Part shown: positions 22,548 through 30,936 of the stretch, one piece after another
Layout: the number at the start of each line of letters is the position of its first letter
How positions within the stretch are numbered: position 1 is the first letter of the stretch
Source: Candidatus Bathyarchaeota archaeon
GTDB taxonomy: Archaea > Thermoproteota > Bathyarchaeia > Bathyarchaeales > Bathyarchaeaceae
Assembly (NCBI GenBank): GCA_030615265.1
Contig: JAUWZP010000011.1
Span: 1 to 34,486 of the forward strand
Length of the DNA stretch: 34,486 bases
Direction of reading: 5' to 3'
Translations under genes and position numbers: made by a program
The notes under the pieces: generated by a model
The model's database searches: none
Told to the model about the DNA's origin: nothing
Seen by the model: the letters and a program-made list of their open reading frames with translations, nothing else

Positions 22548-23552
22548 ATGATTCAGAAGCAGGTCGTGGAAGCTTTGATGAAGCCTGAAGCCTATGATGA
22601 AGAGCCAGGTCGAATTGAACTGGTTCAGACTCACATATCCTTCGTTTTTCTAACTAGAAACTTTGTTTACAAGGTGAAGAAAGCTGTAGACCTCGGATTC
22701 TTGGACTTCACAACTCTTGAGAAGAGGCGTTTCTTCTGCGAAAAAGAGTTAAAGCTGAACAGGCGGCTGTGCGGAGACATGTATCTCGAGGTTGTTCCTA
22801 TCAACAGATCCGATGTTATCAAGATAAAAGGCGAGGGAGAAACCGTTGAATATGCCGTGAAGATGAAGAGAATGCCTCAAGAAAAGATGATGAGCAAGCT
22901 TCTCGAACAGAACAAGGTGGATAGCAAACTCGTTGACAAAATAGCAAAGATCATGGCAGATTTCCATTCAAACGCAGAAACGAATAGAAGGATAAGCGAG
23001 TTCGGCTCCTTGGCGATAATTGAAACCAATTGGAAGGAGAATTTCAAACAGACTTGGGAGTTTGTCGGCAAAACGATATCCATGAAGAATTTCAAACAGA
23101 TCCGTGAAAGAATCGGCGATTTCATGAAGAGAAACATGTCCCTTTTTGAGAAGAGGGTGGCGGAGGACCGAGCCAGAGATTGTCACGGAGACGTCCATTC
23201 GGGTAACATCTTTGTTACCGACCGCATCTACATCTTCGACGCGATAGAATTCAACGAAAGATTCAGATATTCCGACGTTGCCTCTGACATTGCCTTCTTA
23301 GCCATGGACTTAGACTTCAAAGACCGAACCGATCTATCTAACTTCTTCGTCAAAAGGTATATCGAATATTCTGGAGACCAAGAGTTGACGAAACTTCTCC
23401 CTTTCTACAAATGCTACCGAGCCTACGTGCGAGGAAAAGTCGTCAGTTTCAAACTTAAAGACCCCAGCGTAGATAGTGAGGAAAAGAGTGCAGCAATGAA
23501 AGAAGCAAAGGCATACTTCAAACTAGCCTCCACCTACGCGAAGACTCTTTAA
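22548..23552 (+). CDS. Aminoglycoside-phosphotransferase-like kinase (COG2187 type)
   Basis: The 334-residue protein has a protein-kinase-like fold of the APH family. The N-terminal lobe contains THISFVFLTRNFVYKVKKAVDLGFLDF, with a nucleotide-contacting Lys. The catalytic loop is CHGDVHSGNIFV (H213, D215, N220), and the metal-binding D231 lies in IFDAIEF. FLDFTTLEKRRFFCEKELKLN is typical of COG2187. Bacterial COG2187 proteins are often fused to a COG0645 P-loop kinase; here a COG0645-like gene lies separately at 27552. The natural substrate is unknown. ATG 22548 has AGAGG upstream. Confidence 0.8.
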   Translation: MIQKQVVEALMKPEAYDEEPGRIELVQTHISFVFLTRNFVYKVKKAVDLGFLDFTTLEKRRFFCEKELKLNRRLCGDMYLEVVPINRSDVIKIKGEGETVEYAVKMKRMPQEKMMSKLLEQNKVDSKLVDKIAKIMADFHSNAETNRRISEFGSLAIIETNWKENFKQTWEFVGKTISMKNFKQIRERIGDFMKRNMSLFEKRVAEDRARDCHGDVHSGNIFVTDRIYIFDAIEFNERFRYSDVASDIAFLAMDLDFKDRTDLSNFFVKRYIEYSGDQELTKLLPFYKCYRAYVRGKVVSFKLKDPSVDSEEKSAAMKEAKAYFKLASTYAKTL

Positions 23553-23606
23553 TCAACTCAAAAAACGCGCGCGCAGTGGAAAGTTTGGCAAGGGCGCGGG
23601 AAACTA

Positions 23607-24434
23607 TCATTTCAAATTCAAAAGTGCACCTACTTCTTTCTTTCTCTCTTTTAGAAGAGTATAAGCTAACTCTTTCCCAATTTCAGAAATGAAGTAAGAA
23701 TCTAAATCATGTTCTAGGTTTTTTAAATAATCCTGGGGGCTAACATTTTTTCTTACAGTGTCTTGCCAAAAATTGAGTTTGGTAAAAGACCACAAATGGT
23801 CGAGATCTACAACTGCTTTTATTTCGATAAGTAACTTTTTGCCTCTTGCTTTTTCTGTCTTATCGTGCCAGAAAACCGCTTTACAAATTACTTCTTTTTC
23901 TTCTTTAGTTAATGCTGGCTTGAATTTGTATTCATTTAGAATTTTTCGAGCGATTTTTACTCCTTCATCAGCATGCTTTCTTTTAGGACCAAATGCTTCC
24001 CCCTCAATTTTTAACCCTTTTACTGTCAAGCTATCCGCTATCTCTTTTTTATTTAAGACACTCCACCCACTATCATGAAGGATTAATCCAAAGGCTACTA
24101 TCTTTTTATTCATCTTAACCCCCCTTTCTTTTTCAAGTTTCTTGGTATAGTTGCTCCAGTAAGACAGACACACTGCTGTATGAACATCTGTTGTTCTAGT
24201 TTTGAGATAAGGAAGAACAAATTCGAAAAAACGTCTGAATCTCTTAGGAGAAAAGTGCAAATAATCTCTTTCCCAAGGAATATAAACTAGACAGCGAATT
24301 AAGTCGGGAGGTAGAGACTCTTTTGGAAAGACTAATTTGACATCAGTTGGGATATCAAAGCATTTGTTATCAGGAGTAACAACTCTTCTAAAAGAAATCT
24401 TTTTTACCATGATAAAACTGTGAAATTCCATCAT
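23607..24434 (-). CDS. HD-domain phosphohydrolase
   Basis: The 275-residue protein carries an HD-type metal set: H85 (DVHTAV), H120-D121 (LILHDSG), H154 (KRKHADEG), H190-D191 (FWHDKTE) and D210/D212 (VVDLDHLW). Several extra His residues suggest a two-metal variant. HD hydrolases act on nucleotides or cyclic nucleotides; the substrate cannot be named. TATATGA-type sequence at 24459-24467 (minus: TCATATAAT) lies about 29 nt before the ATG at 24434, implying a leaderless message. The coding sequence is clearly more A/T-rich than its neighbours, which may indicate recent arrival. It converges with the COG2187 kinase. Confidence 0.7.
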   Translation of the reverse strand: MMEFHSFIMVKKISFRRVVTPDNKCFDIPTDVKLVFPKESLPPDLIRCLVYIPWERDYLHFSPKRFRRFFEFVLPYLKTRTTDVHTAVCLSYWSNYTKKLEKERGVKMNKKIVAFGLILHDSGWSVLNKKEIADSLTVKGLKIEGEAFGPKRKHADEGVKIARKILNEYKFKPALTKEEKEVICKAVFWHDKTEKARGKKLLIEIKAVVDLDHLWSFTKLNFWQDTVRKNVSPQDYLKNLEHDLDSYFISEIGKELAYTLLKERKKEVGALLNLK

Positions 24435-24533
24435 TTATATTGTTTTTTGGACTACAAGATTATATGAAAAGTATGGTTGGTCGGGGATATTAAGTCATTT
24501 CATTCTCAGATGTGCACGCGCAAAAGGTGCCGC

Positions 24534-24986
24534 TTAAGATTCAACTGTTGTGATTATCACGTAAATTAGGCCGAGGGTGGCTGTCAAAATCGCATCCCAT
24601 ATAAACATTTCCTTCAGCCCCCTTGGATATAAGTTAAGGTCAACCTTCTTAACTGAGAAAGGGTATAGCGGTCGGCAGGGTCTTGTAAGAAAGTCAACGA
24701 CGAAATGGCTTAGTCCACAGCTGAATGCTAATAAAAACAGGTGAGGCCAGACAACCTTTACAAGTAAGGATCCTAATAAGACAAGGACAAGGCCTACAAG
24801 TTCATGGAGCGGTGAACGCGATTCCACTCCAAACCTTCCGGTTCTAAACGCCTTTTTTAGATATGGAATATGATCAAAATCGGGGAAAACTGAAAACAAA
24901 ACGCCCATTAAAATGCTTGGCATAGAACTGATTCCAAACAGCTTGGCTAGAAGCAGTCCTAACAAGGCATGAAAGATTACGTTCAT
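24534..24986 (-). CDS. Membrane-bound metal-dependent hydrolase (DUF457/YdjM-like)
   Basis: The 150-residue membrane protein shows the family's His/Asp pattern: FHALLG at the start, VFPDFDHIPY, SRSPLHELVG and LSHFVVDFLTRP, spread over four helices near the membrane surface. Such proteins are predicted metal hydrolases and are often near phospholipid or stress genes, with unknown substrate. Length is close to the family norm. ATG 24986 begins with MNVIFHALLG as expected. Confidence 0.75.
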   Translation of the reverse strand: MNVIFHALLGLLLAKLFGISSMPSILMGVLFSVFPDFDHIPYLKKAFRTGRFGVESRSPLHELVGLVLVLLGSLLVKVVWPHLFLLAFSCGLSHFVVDFLTRPCRPLYPFSVKKVDLNLYPRGLKEMFIWDAILTATLGLIYVIITTVES

Positions 24987-25057
24987 AGCTCACTATAACG
25001 CGAAATGTTAATCTCTACTATTATAGCCTTCGGTCGTGACGACTTTAGACATCCACG

Positions 25058-26563
25058 CTAAGCGAGAAGCATGTCTAAAACGTCCAGGGTACGTAGCGGC
25101 TGATCAGGCTTCACTTCATAGCTAGAATTACCAACTAGAAGTGGCACCCTCATCTCTGCTGCGTGAAGACCTCCATGTGATCCTCTATGGGGTGGCAACT
25201 CTGGCATAAGGTCCCAACCCATCCGAGAGTTGAGGATCAAATCTCCCGACCGCTGGCTTTCAAAGATTTGTGAAACTTGAACTGGCACATCCGGAAATTC
25301 GGCTTCGCATGTGGCTGAGAGCCATTCCCGATCGTTTAACCACTCTCCATACGCAATCTTTCCATCCTCGACAATAGCGGCGTAACCCAGAGGATCCTTC
25401 CCTTCGATAACATCGTAAGAGTATTCATTTCGGCCCTTTTTCCTTATGACTCCATGTCCATCACAAGAGTACACGTGGAAAGTGGTCTTATTTTCAGCAA
25501 CGAAGACATGTTTCACTGGTAACAGGTGGCTCACTAAGTCTATAATGTTTACACGTCCCTTTCGGATCTTGTAGTTTTCAAGATCTTCTAACTTTGGTTT
25601 ACGCCGCCAATCATGCTTTATGTACTGGAGTGGAAAGGCTTTCTCTTCCGCACCCTCTGTAGCCAAGTACACGTGAGCCATTCCATTGCCGCTTACGGCG
25701 ACCGTGGCATCAAACTCGCCTAGACCTTGGAGGAACGTCACTGGAAAGCTTCGAACGTCTAAACCAACCGTGCTTAGAAATTTCGCCAGATCGAAGTGCA
25801 GGCTGGTGGGACGAAGCCCATGGTCTGAGCCGATTACAATTGAGGTTTCGTCGTATAGATCTAGGTCAATGAGAGTTTTAGCTATATGGCCGATTTGTTT
25901 GTCTACGTTTTGGATGGCGTGGCGTGTGTTTTTGGAGAGGGGACCGTGCTCGTGGCTGACTTCGTCGACGCCAGGCATGTAAACTACTGAGAAAATGGGG
26001 GGCTCAGATGGGAGTTTCATCCACTTTATTAGGGCAGAGCCCCTGTAAACCATTTCGAATGTACGTGCTGCAAGGGTGTCGACATGCTCCCATGTGAAAA
26101 GTCTAAGGGGCCCGAAGACTTTAGCCATGACATTAGCCAAAGGAGGGTACACAAATTTTGCTCCACGAGTGATCGGCTCAAATATCGCAGCCGTGGTGTG
26201 ACCCTTTAACCTTTCAAAGATAGTTTTGATCTCGCCACGCATATCTGTGTTCATAGCAAAGGCTCCTGGACCCACATAGTCACGTTCGAATTGAAGCCAA
26301 GCAAAAGGTCCATAGTTTTGGTAGCTATTCTTTCTTCTGTCAAACCATCGGATGCCGGGCATGTTGAGGGGTCCTGGAAATGCCCCTGTCAAGAAGGGAG
26401 CGTGAGCCGGTCCAGTTGTGGATGGAAAAACGGTTACCGCGTCTTTTACAATTACACCTCTTTTCGCCACGTGTTTCTCTATATTTGGCAAAAATCCGTG
26501 ACTCAACATTTCATAAAAGACGTCCGCTCTAGCGCCATCAACAAGGATAAACACGGAAGGCAA
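25058..26563 (-). CDS. Type I phosphodiesterase / nucleotide pyrophosphatase-like protein
   Basis: The 501-residue protein belongs to the alkaline phosphatase superfamily. Metal and nucleophile positions are visible: D9 in ILVDGARAD, Thr in VFPSTTGPAHAPFLTG, Asp/His in YMPGVDEVSHEHG, and Asp/His in IGSDHGL, plus a later His in GSHGGLHAAE. Family members hydrolyse phosphodiesters, nucleotides or phosphonates, or transfer phosphoethanolamine. There is no signal peptide, so it is cytoplasmic. The start is TTG 26563, reading straight into the first metal motif (PSVFILVDG). It is last in a minus-strand series after the PHP protein. Confidence 0.8.
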   Translation of the reverse strand: MPSVFILVDGARADVFYEMLSHGFLPNIEKHVAKRGVIVKDAVTVFPSTTGPAHAPFLTGAFPGPLNMPGIRWFDRRKNSYQNYGPFAWLQFERDYVGPGAFAMNTDMRGEIKTIFERLKGHTTAAIFEPITRGAKFVYPPLANVMAKVFGPLRLFTWEHVDTLAARTFEMVYRGSALIKWMKLPSEPPIFSVVYMPGVDEVSHEHGPLSKNTRHAIQNVDKQIGHIAKTLIDLDLYDETSIVIGSDHGLRPTSLHFDLAKFLSTVGLDVRSFPVTFLQGLGEFDATVAVSGNGMAHVYLATEGAEEKAFPLQYIKHDWRRKPKLEDLENYKIRKGRVNIIDLVSHLLPVKHVFVAENKTTFHVYSCDGHGVIRKKGRNEYSYDVIEGKDPLGYAAIVEDGKIAYGEWLNDREWLSATCEAEFPDVPVQVSQIFESQRSGDLILNSRMGWDLMPELPPHRGSHGGLHAAEMRVPLLVGNSSYEVKPDQPLRTLDVLDMLLA

Positions 26564-26657
26564 TTATACTCACGTTATTAAGAGATAGTTTTCCAGCAAT
26601 TTAACATTTTGTGAATCTTATAAAGTTCTTCTGAACGATTCTTTGATCAGTAGAAGT

Positions 26658-27533
26658 TCATTCAAAGTTGAATTGCTTGGCTACGTATTCGGGGATTTTC
26701 ACCGTTCCCATGAGGATCGGCTTTTGGTGGCAATCGCTTCCGCCAGTCATGATTAGCTTATGTTTTTTTGCAAACTTTATGTAATGATTTGTTGTTAAGG
26801 TGTCATTTCTGGAGTGCCAACACTCCACGCCACCAATGTATCTCAAAATTGACTCTTCTATAATCTCTGTCTGCTCGTGCAGCGATTTAGTCAGCTTCAC
26901 AAGCGAGGTCCCATAAGGATCGTTAGGATGAGCTAACACTAGTATTCCTCCAGCGTTTCTCACCAGTCTCGACGCCTCTTCAACGTAAAGAGGATACTTG
27001 GGAACATCACATTTCACAAGATACTTATCAAAAGCCTTCTGTTTCGATCTGACAATTCCCCTTCTCACCAAATAGTTCGCTATGTGAGGCCTCCCAAACA
27101 CTCCGTCAACAGAATCTCGAATTGCCTTCAAGTCGTTCTGGGTTAACTTTTCAATTCCCTCTTTTTCAAACTCCGCATTGAGCTTGTCTAGGATCTTTGC
27201 AGCTCTTTCCTCTCGATACTTGCCGATCTGTTGAAGTTTGTTCTTCAGCTTCTTATTTTCTATGTCAAATTGGTAACCCAGAAAATCCAAAGATACTGAC
27301 TTCCCCTCATGATACCTAGGATGCGAGAAGGTTACGTTCAATTCGACACCGGAAACATAATGGATTCCATTTTTCCTCGCCAAAACCATGGCTCTCTCTT
27401 GACAGCCAATAGAATCGTGGTCTGTAAGCGACATCAACCCAATATTTCTGATCTTAGCTTCCTTAACAAGCTCTTCAACAGTCAAGTTTCCATCAGAACA
27501 AGTTTTCGAATGCATATGCAAATCTATTATCAT
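26658..27533 (-). CDS. PHP-domain phosphoesterase
   Basis: The 291 residues carry the complete PHP metal set: H6 and H8 (DLHMHS), D14 (SDG), H39/D40 (TDHDS), E64 (GVELN), His in ILVLAHPND, His in VECWHSR and GGSDCH. Proteins of this kind include 3',5'-nucleotide bisphosphate phosphatases (YciV/TrpH-like), RNA-trimming enzymes and histidinol phosphatases. The middle insert (about 95-160) resembles the helical insert of TrpH relatives, which favours nucleotide bisphosphate hydrolysis. ATG 27533 lies 18 nt after the P-loop kinase stop, so the two are an operon. Confidence 0.85.
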   Translation of the reverse strand: MIIDLHMHSKTCSDGNLTVEELVKEAKIRNIGLMSLTDHDSIGCQERAMVLARKNGIHYVSGVELNVTFSHPRYHEGKSVSLDFLGYQFDIENKKLKNKLQQIGKYREERAAKILDKLNAEFEKEGIEKLTQNDLKAIRDSVDGVFGRPHIANYLVRRGIVRSKQKAFDKYLVKCDVPKYPLYVEEASRLVRNAGGILVLAHPNDPYGTSLVKLTKSLHEQTEIIEESILRYIGGVECWHSRNDTLTTNHYIKFAKKHKLIMTGGSDCHQKPILMGTVKIPEYVAKQFNFE

Positions 27534-27551
27534 GATAAAACGGGGTCCAAT

Positions 27552-28184
27552 CTACCTTTTCTCCATCCCGATCACAAACCAATCCTCAGGAAGATCACAC
27601 TCTGTATCGACTGTCAAGTGCGCAATTTTGAGTCGCGGATGCCTCTCCTTCAAGTCATCCAAGTCAACAGGCTCAAACCTCTTCTTGTTACCAAGATAAG
27701 CCTGCCTAGTCAACGCATTGGACTCATAATTCTCTTTAGTCCTCCTCAAAATCCTCGCAATAGACGCCTCTTCAGAACAATGAGTTTGAAGTATAACAAA
27801 AGTCATGTTATGCCTTGCAGCAATCGCAGCGGCACTTCTTCGCAGCTTCTGGGTGACAAAAGTGGCATCCAAAATTACGCCTTCACTCTTCTGTGCAAGG
27901 TCCTCTGCTCTGCGAAACATCTCATTGTACACAAGCTCCCGTTTACTCATATTCGACGCAACTTTCTCGTCGAAGATATCCTCATTCTTGAGAACTTCCA
28001 GCCGAATCAAATCGGTACGTAGAATGGGAAAACCCTTAATCTTTGAGACCTCCTGCGAAGTCTCTGTCTTCCAAGTTCCCGGGAGACCACACGTAATCAG
28101 CAGAGTGCCGGGCTTTAACTCGGTTCTAACAAACTCTACAAAGGGTTCCTTCAACTGGACACACCCCCATCTCATTGTAATCAT
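27552..28184 (-). CDS. P-loop kinase (COG0645-like AAA family)
   Basis: The protein of up to 210 residues has a Walker A motif G33-L-P-G-T-W-K-T (ITCGLPGTWKTETS), then RTDLIRLEVL, a Walker B-like GVILDATFV, and a lid region with Arg residues (IARILRRTKEN). This pattern is that of small-molecule kinases of the COG0645 type. Its usual fusion partner COG2187 is encoded at 22548 in this window. ATG 28184 gives the longest form; a TTG at 28154 with GGGGGTG 7 nt upstream would remove 10 residues and may be the real start. It is the first gene of an operon with the PHP protein. Confidence 0.75.
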   Translation of the reverse strand: MITMRWGCVQLKEPFVEFVRTELKPGTLLITCGLPGTWKTETSQEVSKIKGFPILRTDLIRLEVLKNEDIFDEKVASNMSKRELVYNEMFRRAEDLAQKSEGVILDATFVTQKLRRSAAAIAARHNMTFVILQTHCSEEASIARILRRTKENYESNALTRQAYLGNKKRFEPVDLDDLKERHPRLKIAHLTVDTECDLPEDWFVIGMEKR

Positions 28185-28226
28185 AATTGAAACAAAGCAA
28201 AATTAAACCTTTGCGTCAAGAAACGC

Positions 28227-28248
28227 ACTGCTTGTCTTGAAAAGCAGT
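28227..28248 (-). terminator. Stem-loop 15 nt past the TreT stop
   Basis: ACTGCTT (28227-28233) and AAGCAGT (28242-28248) make a perfect 7-bp stem with an 8-nt loop. On the minus strand it begins 15 nt after the TreT stop codon and lies before the kinase gene. Position and structure suggest a 3' end or processing element. Confidence 0.4.
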
Positions 28249-28262
28249 TCATAATTTTCTTT

Positions 28263-29498
28263 CTACGAAAGTTGAATAAACAGTTTAAGGTAATCTTCAA
28301 GGTGCCTCGTTATCAAAAAGTTCTTTCTCACGTGTTCTCTGCCTTTCTCACCCATTATCTTGGCTATTTCTGAATGTTTCAATAGGTAAATCGTTTTTTC
28401 CGCCGCCTCTTCTACATTGTTTACTAGGAATCCTGTTGCGTTATGGATAACCTGAAGCGGAATTCCGCCAACGTTTGCGCCTACTACTGGAACTCCTTTC
28501 CACAAGGCTTCTGAAATGGTTAACCCGAAACCTTCACGTAGAGACTTTTGTAAAACCACATTGGAGGCTCTTTGAAAGGCATTCACCTCAATATCATGAA
28601 CCCCCACTAAATCGGTTAGTAAATGTATGTCATAGTCTGCTCCAGAGTAGCGAGCTGTCTTTTCGAAATAGACCCATCCTTCAGGGTCATCTGAAGCCAT
28701 GCTTCCAATAAAGAGAAGTTGAACATCAGGGATCTTCTTTTTCACGAGTTTATACACGTCGATGACGCCAAGCGGGTCTTTCCAAGGGTCAAATCGCGCA
28801 ACCTGTGTTAGAATGGGTTTTTCAGGGTTCACATCGTATTTGCTTAGAACCGAGAGAATCACGGTGTCTGGCAAAGACTTGTTCTTATCGCTTAACGGGT
28901 CTATAGAAGGAGGAATTATGGCAACTTCCTTAAGTTTGAGAGAGCTGCTGACATATTGTTTCATAGTGAAAATTGAGGCATCGTAAAGTCTTATGAAGGG
29001 AGCCGAGAACCTTAAGAACTCTTGATTGGGCTGGGATAAGTCTATGTGACAGCGCCAAATCCACTTTCCATATCGTTTTCGGTAAAAGTTGATTAGGGCA
29101 AGAGGCTGCTGATCATGGATAACTACGTGGTCACAGTCTAAACTCATCTGACTCGCATTAGCCGCGTTTTGCTGAAGATAAGTATTCTTTAATTCTTCGG
29201 TTAACGGTTTTTTCATTCCTTGAAGGGCGTTGTGGATGGTTTTTGTGGCATTAAAGAATTCGGTGGTACCTTTAATCACCTTCCATTGCGTGTCTAATCC
29301 AACATCCTGCATTAGTGGAACTAGTCTATGCAAAATTTCGGCTACACCGCCTCCAAAAGAAGTAGAGTTTACGTGAACCACGGAACATCCAGAAAGTTTC
29401 TCAGCCAAACTTCGTATGTGTTCTACATGTTCTTCCCCAACAGTGCTTTTGTATTTGTCAAGTGAAAGCTTTCTGGAAGAAACGGCAGTTTTATCCAT
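28263..29498 (-). CDS. treT: Trehalose synthase TreT (trehalose glycosyltransferring synthase)
   Basis: This GT4-type glycosyltransferase of about 411 residues carries sequence I recognise from Thermococcales TreT: VVHVNSTSFGGGVAEILHRL, EFFNATKTIHNALQG, WIWRCHIDLSQPN, TQVARFDPWKDPLGVIDVYK and SLREGFGLTISEALWKGVPV, with the donor-binding Glu region at the end. TreT reversibly makes trehalose from NDP-glucose and glucose, so next to an importer it can act in breakdown of trehalose to NDP-glucose and glucose. I place the start at ATG 29498; TTG 29516 is in frame but lies about where transcription would begin from the TATA-like element at 29533-29541. It is the first minus-strand gene beyond the divergent promoter shared with the hydrolase. 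Confidence 0.88.
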   Translation of the reverse strand: MDKTAVSSRKLSLDKYKSTVGEEHVEHIRSLAEKLSGCSVVHVNSTSFGGGVAEILHRLVPLMQDVGLDTQWKVIKGTTEFFNATKTIHNALQGMKKPLTEELKNTYLQQNAANASQMSLDCDHVVIHDQQPLALINFYRKRYGKWIWRCHIDLSQPNQEFLRFSAPFIRLYDASIFTMKQYVSSSLKLKEVAIIPPSIDPLSDKNKSLPDTVILSVLSKYDVNPEKPILTQVARFDPWKDPLGVIDVYKLVKKKIPDVQLLFIGSMASDDPEGWVYFEKTARYSGADYDIHLLTDLVGVHDIEVNAFQRASNVVLQKSLREGFGLTISEALWKGVPVVGANVGGIPLQVIHNATGFLVNNVEEAAEKTIYLLKHSEIAKIMGEKGREHVRKNFLITRHLEDYLKLFIQLS

Positions 29499-29532
29499 AT
29501 TTTCCACGTGACTCAAAAGATGATTTCTCGAA

Positions 29533-29555
29533 CTTAAAGTTTGTTTCGAACGAAA
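29533..29555 (-). promoter_or_regulatory. Candidate treT promoter with symmetric operator
   Basis: ACTTTAAG on the minus strand (29533-29540) is TATA-like and would start transcription near 29511. TTTCGAACGAAA (29544-29555), with arms TTTCG/CGAAA, abuts it on the upstream side, where TFB binds. A second TCGAAC lies at 29528-29533. This may be the site of a sugar-responsive repressor, but no regulator gene is present in the window. Confidence 0.35.
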
Positions 29556-29725
29556 TACTTGAAAAGCCGAAGATGCGTCTCAAATTCTTTAGGTTTAAAA
29601 GTAAAACTTACTCTTTCTGTTAACGAACTAACATAACTGATAAAGTTGCTTGAAAATCATAAGATTCATATTCTATCATTTGCTCATAGACTTCAGCCTA
29701 AATGCTTTCGCAGCAGGTGAATTGA

Positions 29726-30892
29726 GTGAATGTAGCAGAGATAAAACACAGACTTCTTCAAGACATAGAAAAACTAAAAACAGCTGAGGGCTACCTTAAC
29801 GCTGGCTATCCAAGCTACAATACTCTTTTCGGACGCGACACATTGATCTCTGCTTGGCAAATGTTACAGATTGAGCCTTTAATCGCCCGAGCAACTTTGC
29901 AGATTTTGGCCAAATATCAAGGAAAGAGTATAAATCCTAGGGCAGAGGAGGAGCCTGGGAAAATTTTACATGAATACCGGTTCGATCCTAAAAAACAGGC
30001 GGAATTGCCAGAGTGGGACTTCCCGTATTATGGCAGTGTTGACAGCACCTCTCTCTTCATAATTCTAGCAGGCAAATACCTTCAACAGACAGACGATAGA
30101 ATATTTCTTTTAAAGATTTGGAGCAATATTGTAGCCGCTTTCAACTGGATTACAAACTACGGGGACGTAGACGGAGACGGCTACGTAGAGTATGAGAGGA
30201 AGAATCCTTATGGGCTTTTTCACCAAGGATGGCGGGATAGTGTTGAAGACCATTTAAAGATTAGACCACCAATCGCCATCGTTGAAGTTCAAGGTTATGT
30301 CTACGCGGCATACCAGAGCATCGTCGCTCTAGCTAGAAATCTCGGTAAAAACAACATTTCTAAAGAAGCATTGTCGAGAGCAGAAGTTTTGAGGAAAAAG
30401 TTTAATAGAGATTTTTGGGTGGAAAGGGAAAACTACTTTGCTTTGGCTTTAGACGGAGAAAAGAGACAAAGGAAAACCATCGCCTCTAACCCTGGGCACC
30501 TTCTCTTTACAGGAATCGTAGCTAAAGATAAGGTGAAGCCCTTAATTTTGCGGTTTTTTCAACCTGATCTTTGGACTCCATACGGCATAAGAAATCTTTC
30601 TTCCAGAGAACCGGACTTTAACCCTTACAGTTATCACATGGGTTCTATTTGGCCCCACGACAACTGGATCACTTACAAAGGACTGGAAGTTCTCGGCTTT
30701 AATCGTGATGCTGATCGAATCAAGAAAGCCTTGCTTCAGGCCTATAGCACTCTTGGAAAAATTCCCGAACTATATGCTGTGGTAGACAATAGTATTATAG
30801 ACCTAGCACAGTCTCCAACAAGAGGCACATCAGCCAATCCGCTACAAGCTTGGGCCAGTGCTGGCCTACTAGAGATTATTTGGAACGACTAA
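29726..30892 (+). CDS. Glycogen-debranching-like (alpha/alpha)6 glycoside hydrolase, catalytic domain only
   Basis: The 388-residue protein matches the C-terminal catalytic half of amylo-alpha-1,6-glucosidase-like proteins: LFGRDTLISAWQML, PGKILHEYRFDP, PYYGSVDSTSLFI, GDVDGDGYVEYER, GLFHQGWRDSVED (probable acid D171), AIVEVQGYVYAAYQ, ALDGEKRQ, SNPGHLLFTG and YHMGSIWPHDNWI. Family proteins of about 700 residues also have an N-terminal beta domain (GDE_N-type), which is absent here. Substrate could be alpha-glucan, oligosaccharides or trehalose. GTG 29726 follows AGGTGA by 5 nt. It is divergent from treT, pointing to a shared role in alpha-glucoside use. Confidence 0.75.
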   Translation: MNVAEIKHRLLQDIEKLKTAEGYLNAGYPSYNTLFGRDTLISAWQMLQIEPLIARATLQILAKYQGKSINPRAEEEPGKILHEYRFDPKKQAELPEWDFPYYGSVDSTSLFIILAGKYLQQTDDRIFLLKIWSNIVAAFNWITNYGDVDGDGYVEYERKNPYGLFHQGWRDSVEDHLKIRPPIAIVEVQGYVYAAYQSIVALARNLGKNNISKEALSRAEVLRKKFNRDFWVERENYFALALDGEKRQRKTIASNPGHLLFTGIVAKDKVKPLILRFFQPDLWTPYGIRNLSSREPDFNPYSYHMGSIWPHDNWITYKGLEVLGFNRDADRIKKALLQAYSTLGKIPELYAVVDNSIIDLAQSPTRGTSANPLQAWASAGLLEIIWND

Positions 30893-30908
30893 AACTGTTA
30901 TTGGAGGC

Positions 30909-30936
30909 TTAAGGGACAGATTTTCCTATCCCTTAA
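30909..30936. terminator. Perfect 8-bp stem-loop between convergent ends
   Basis: TTAAGGGA (30909-30916) and TCCCTTAA (30929-30936) pair perfectly across a 12-nt loop. It begins 16 nt after the hydrolase stop and covers the stop codon of the permease remnant on the other strand, so it can serve transcripts from both sides. Confidence 0.5.
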
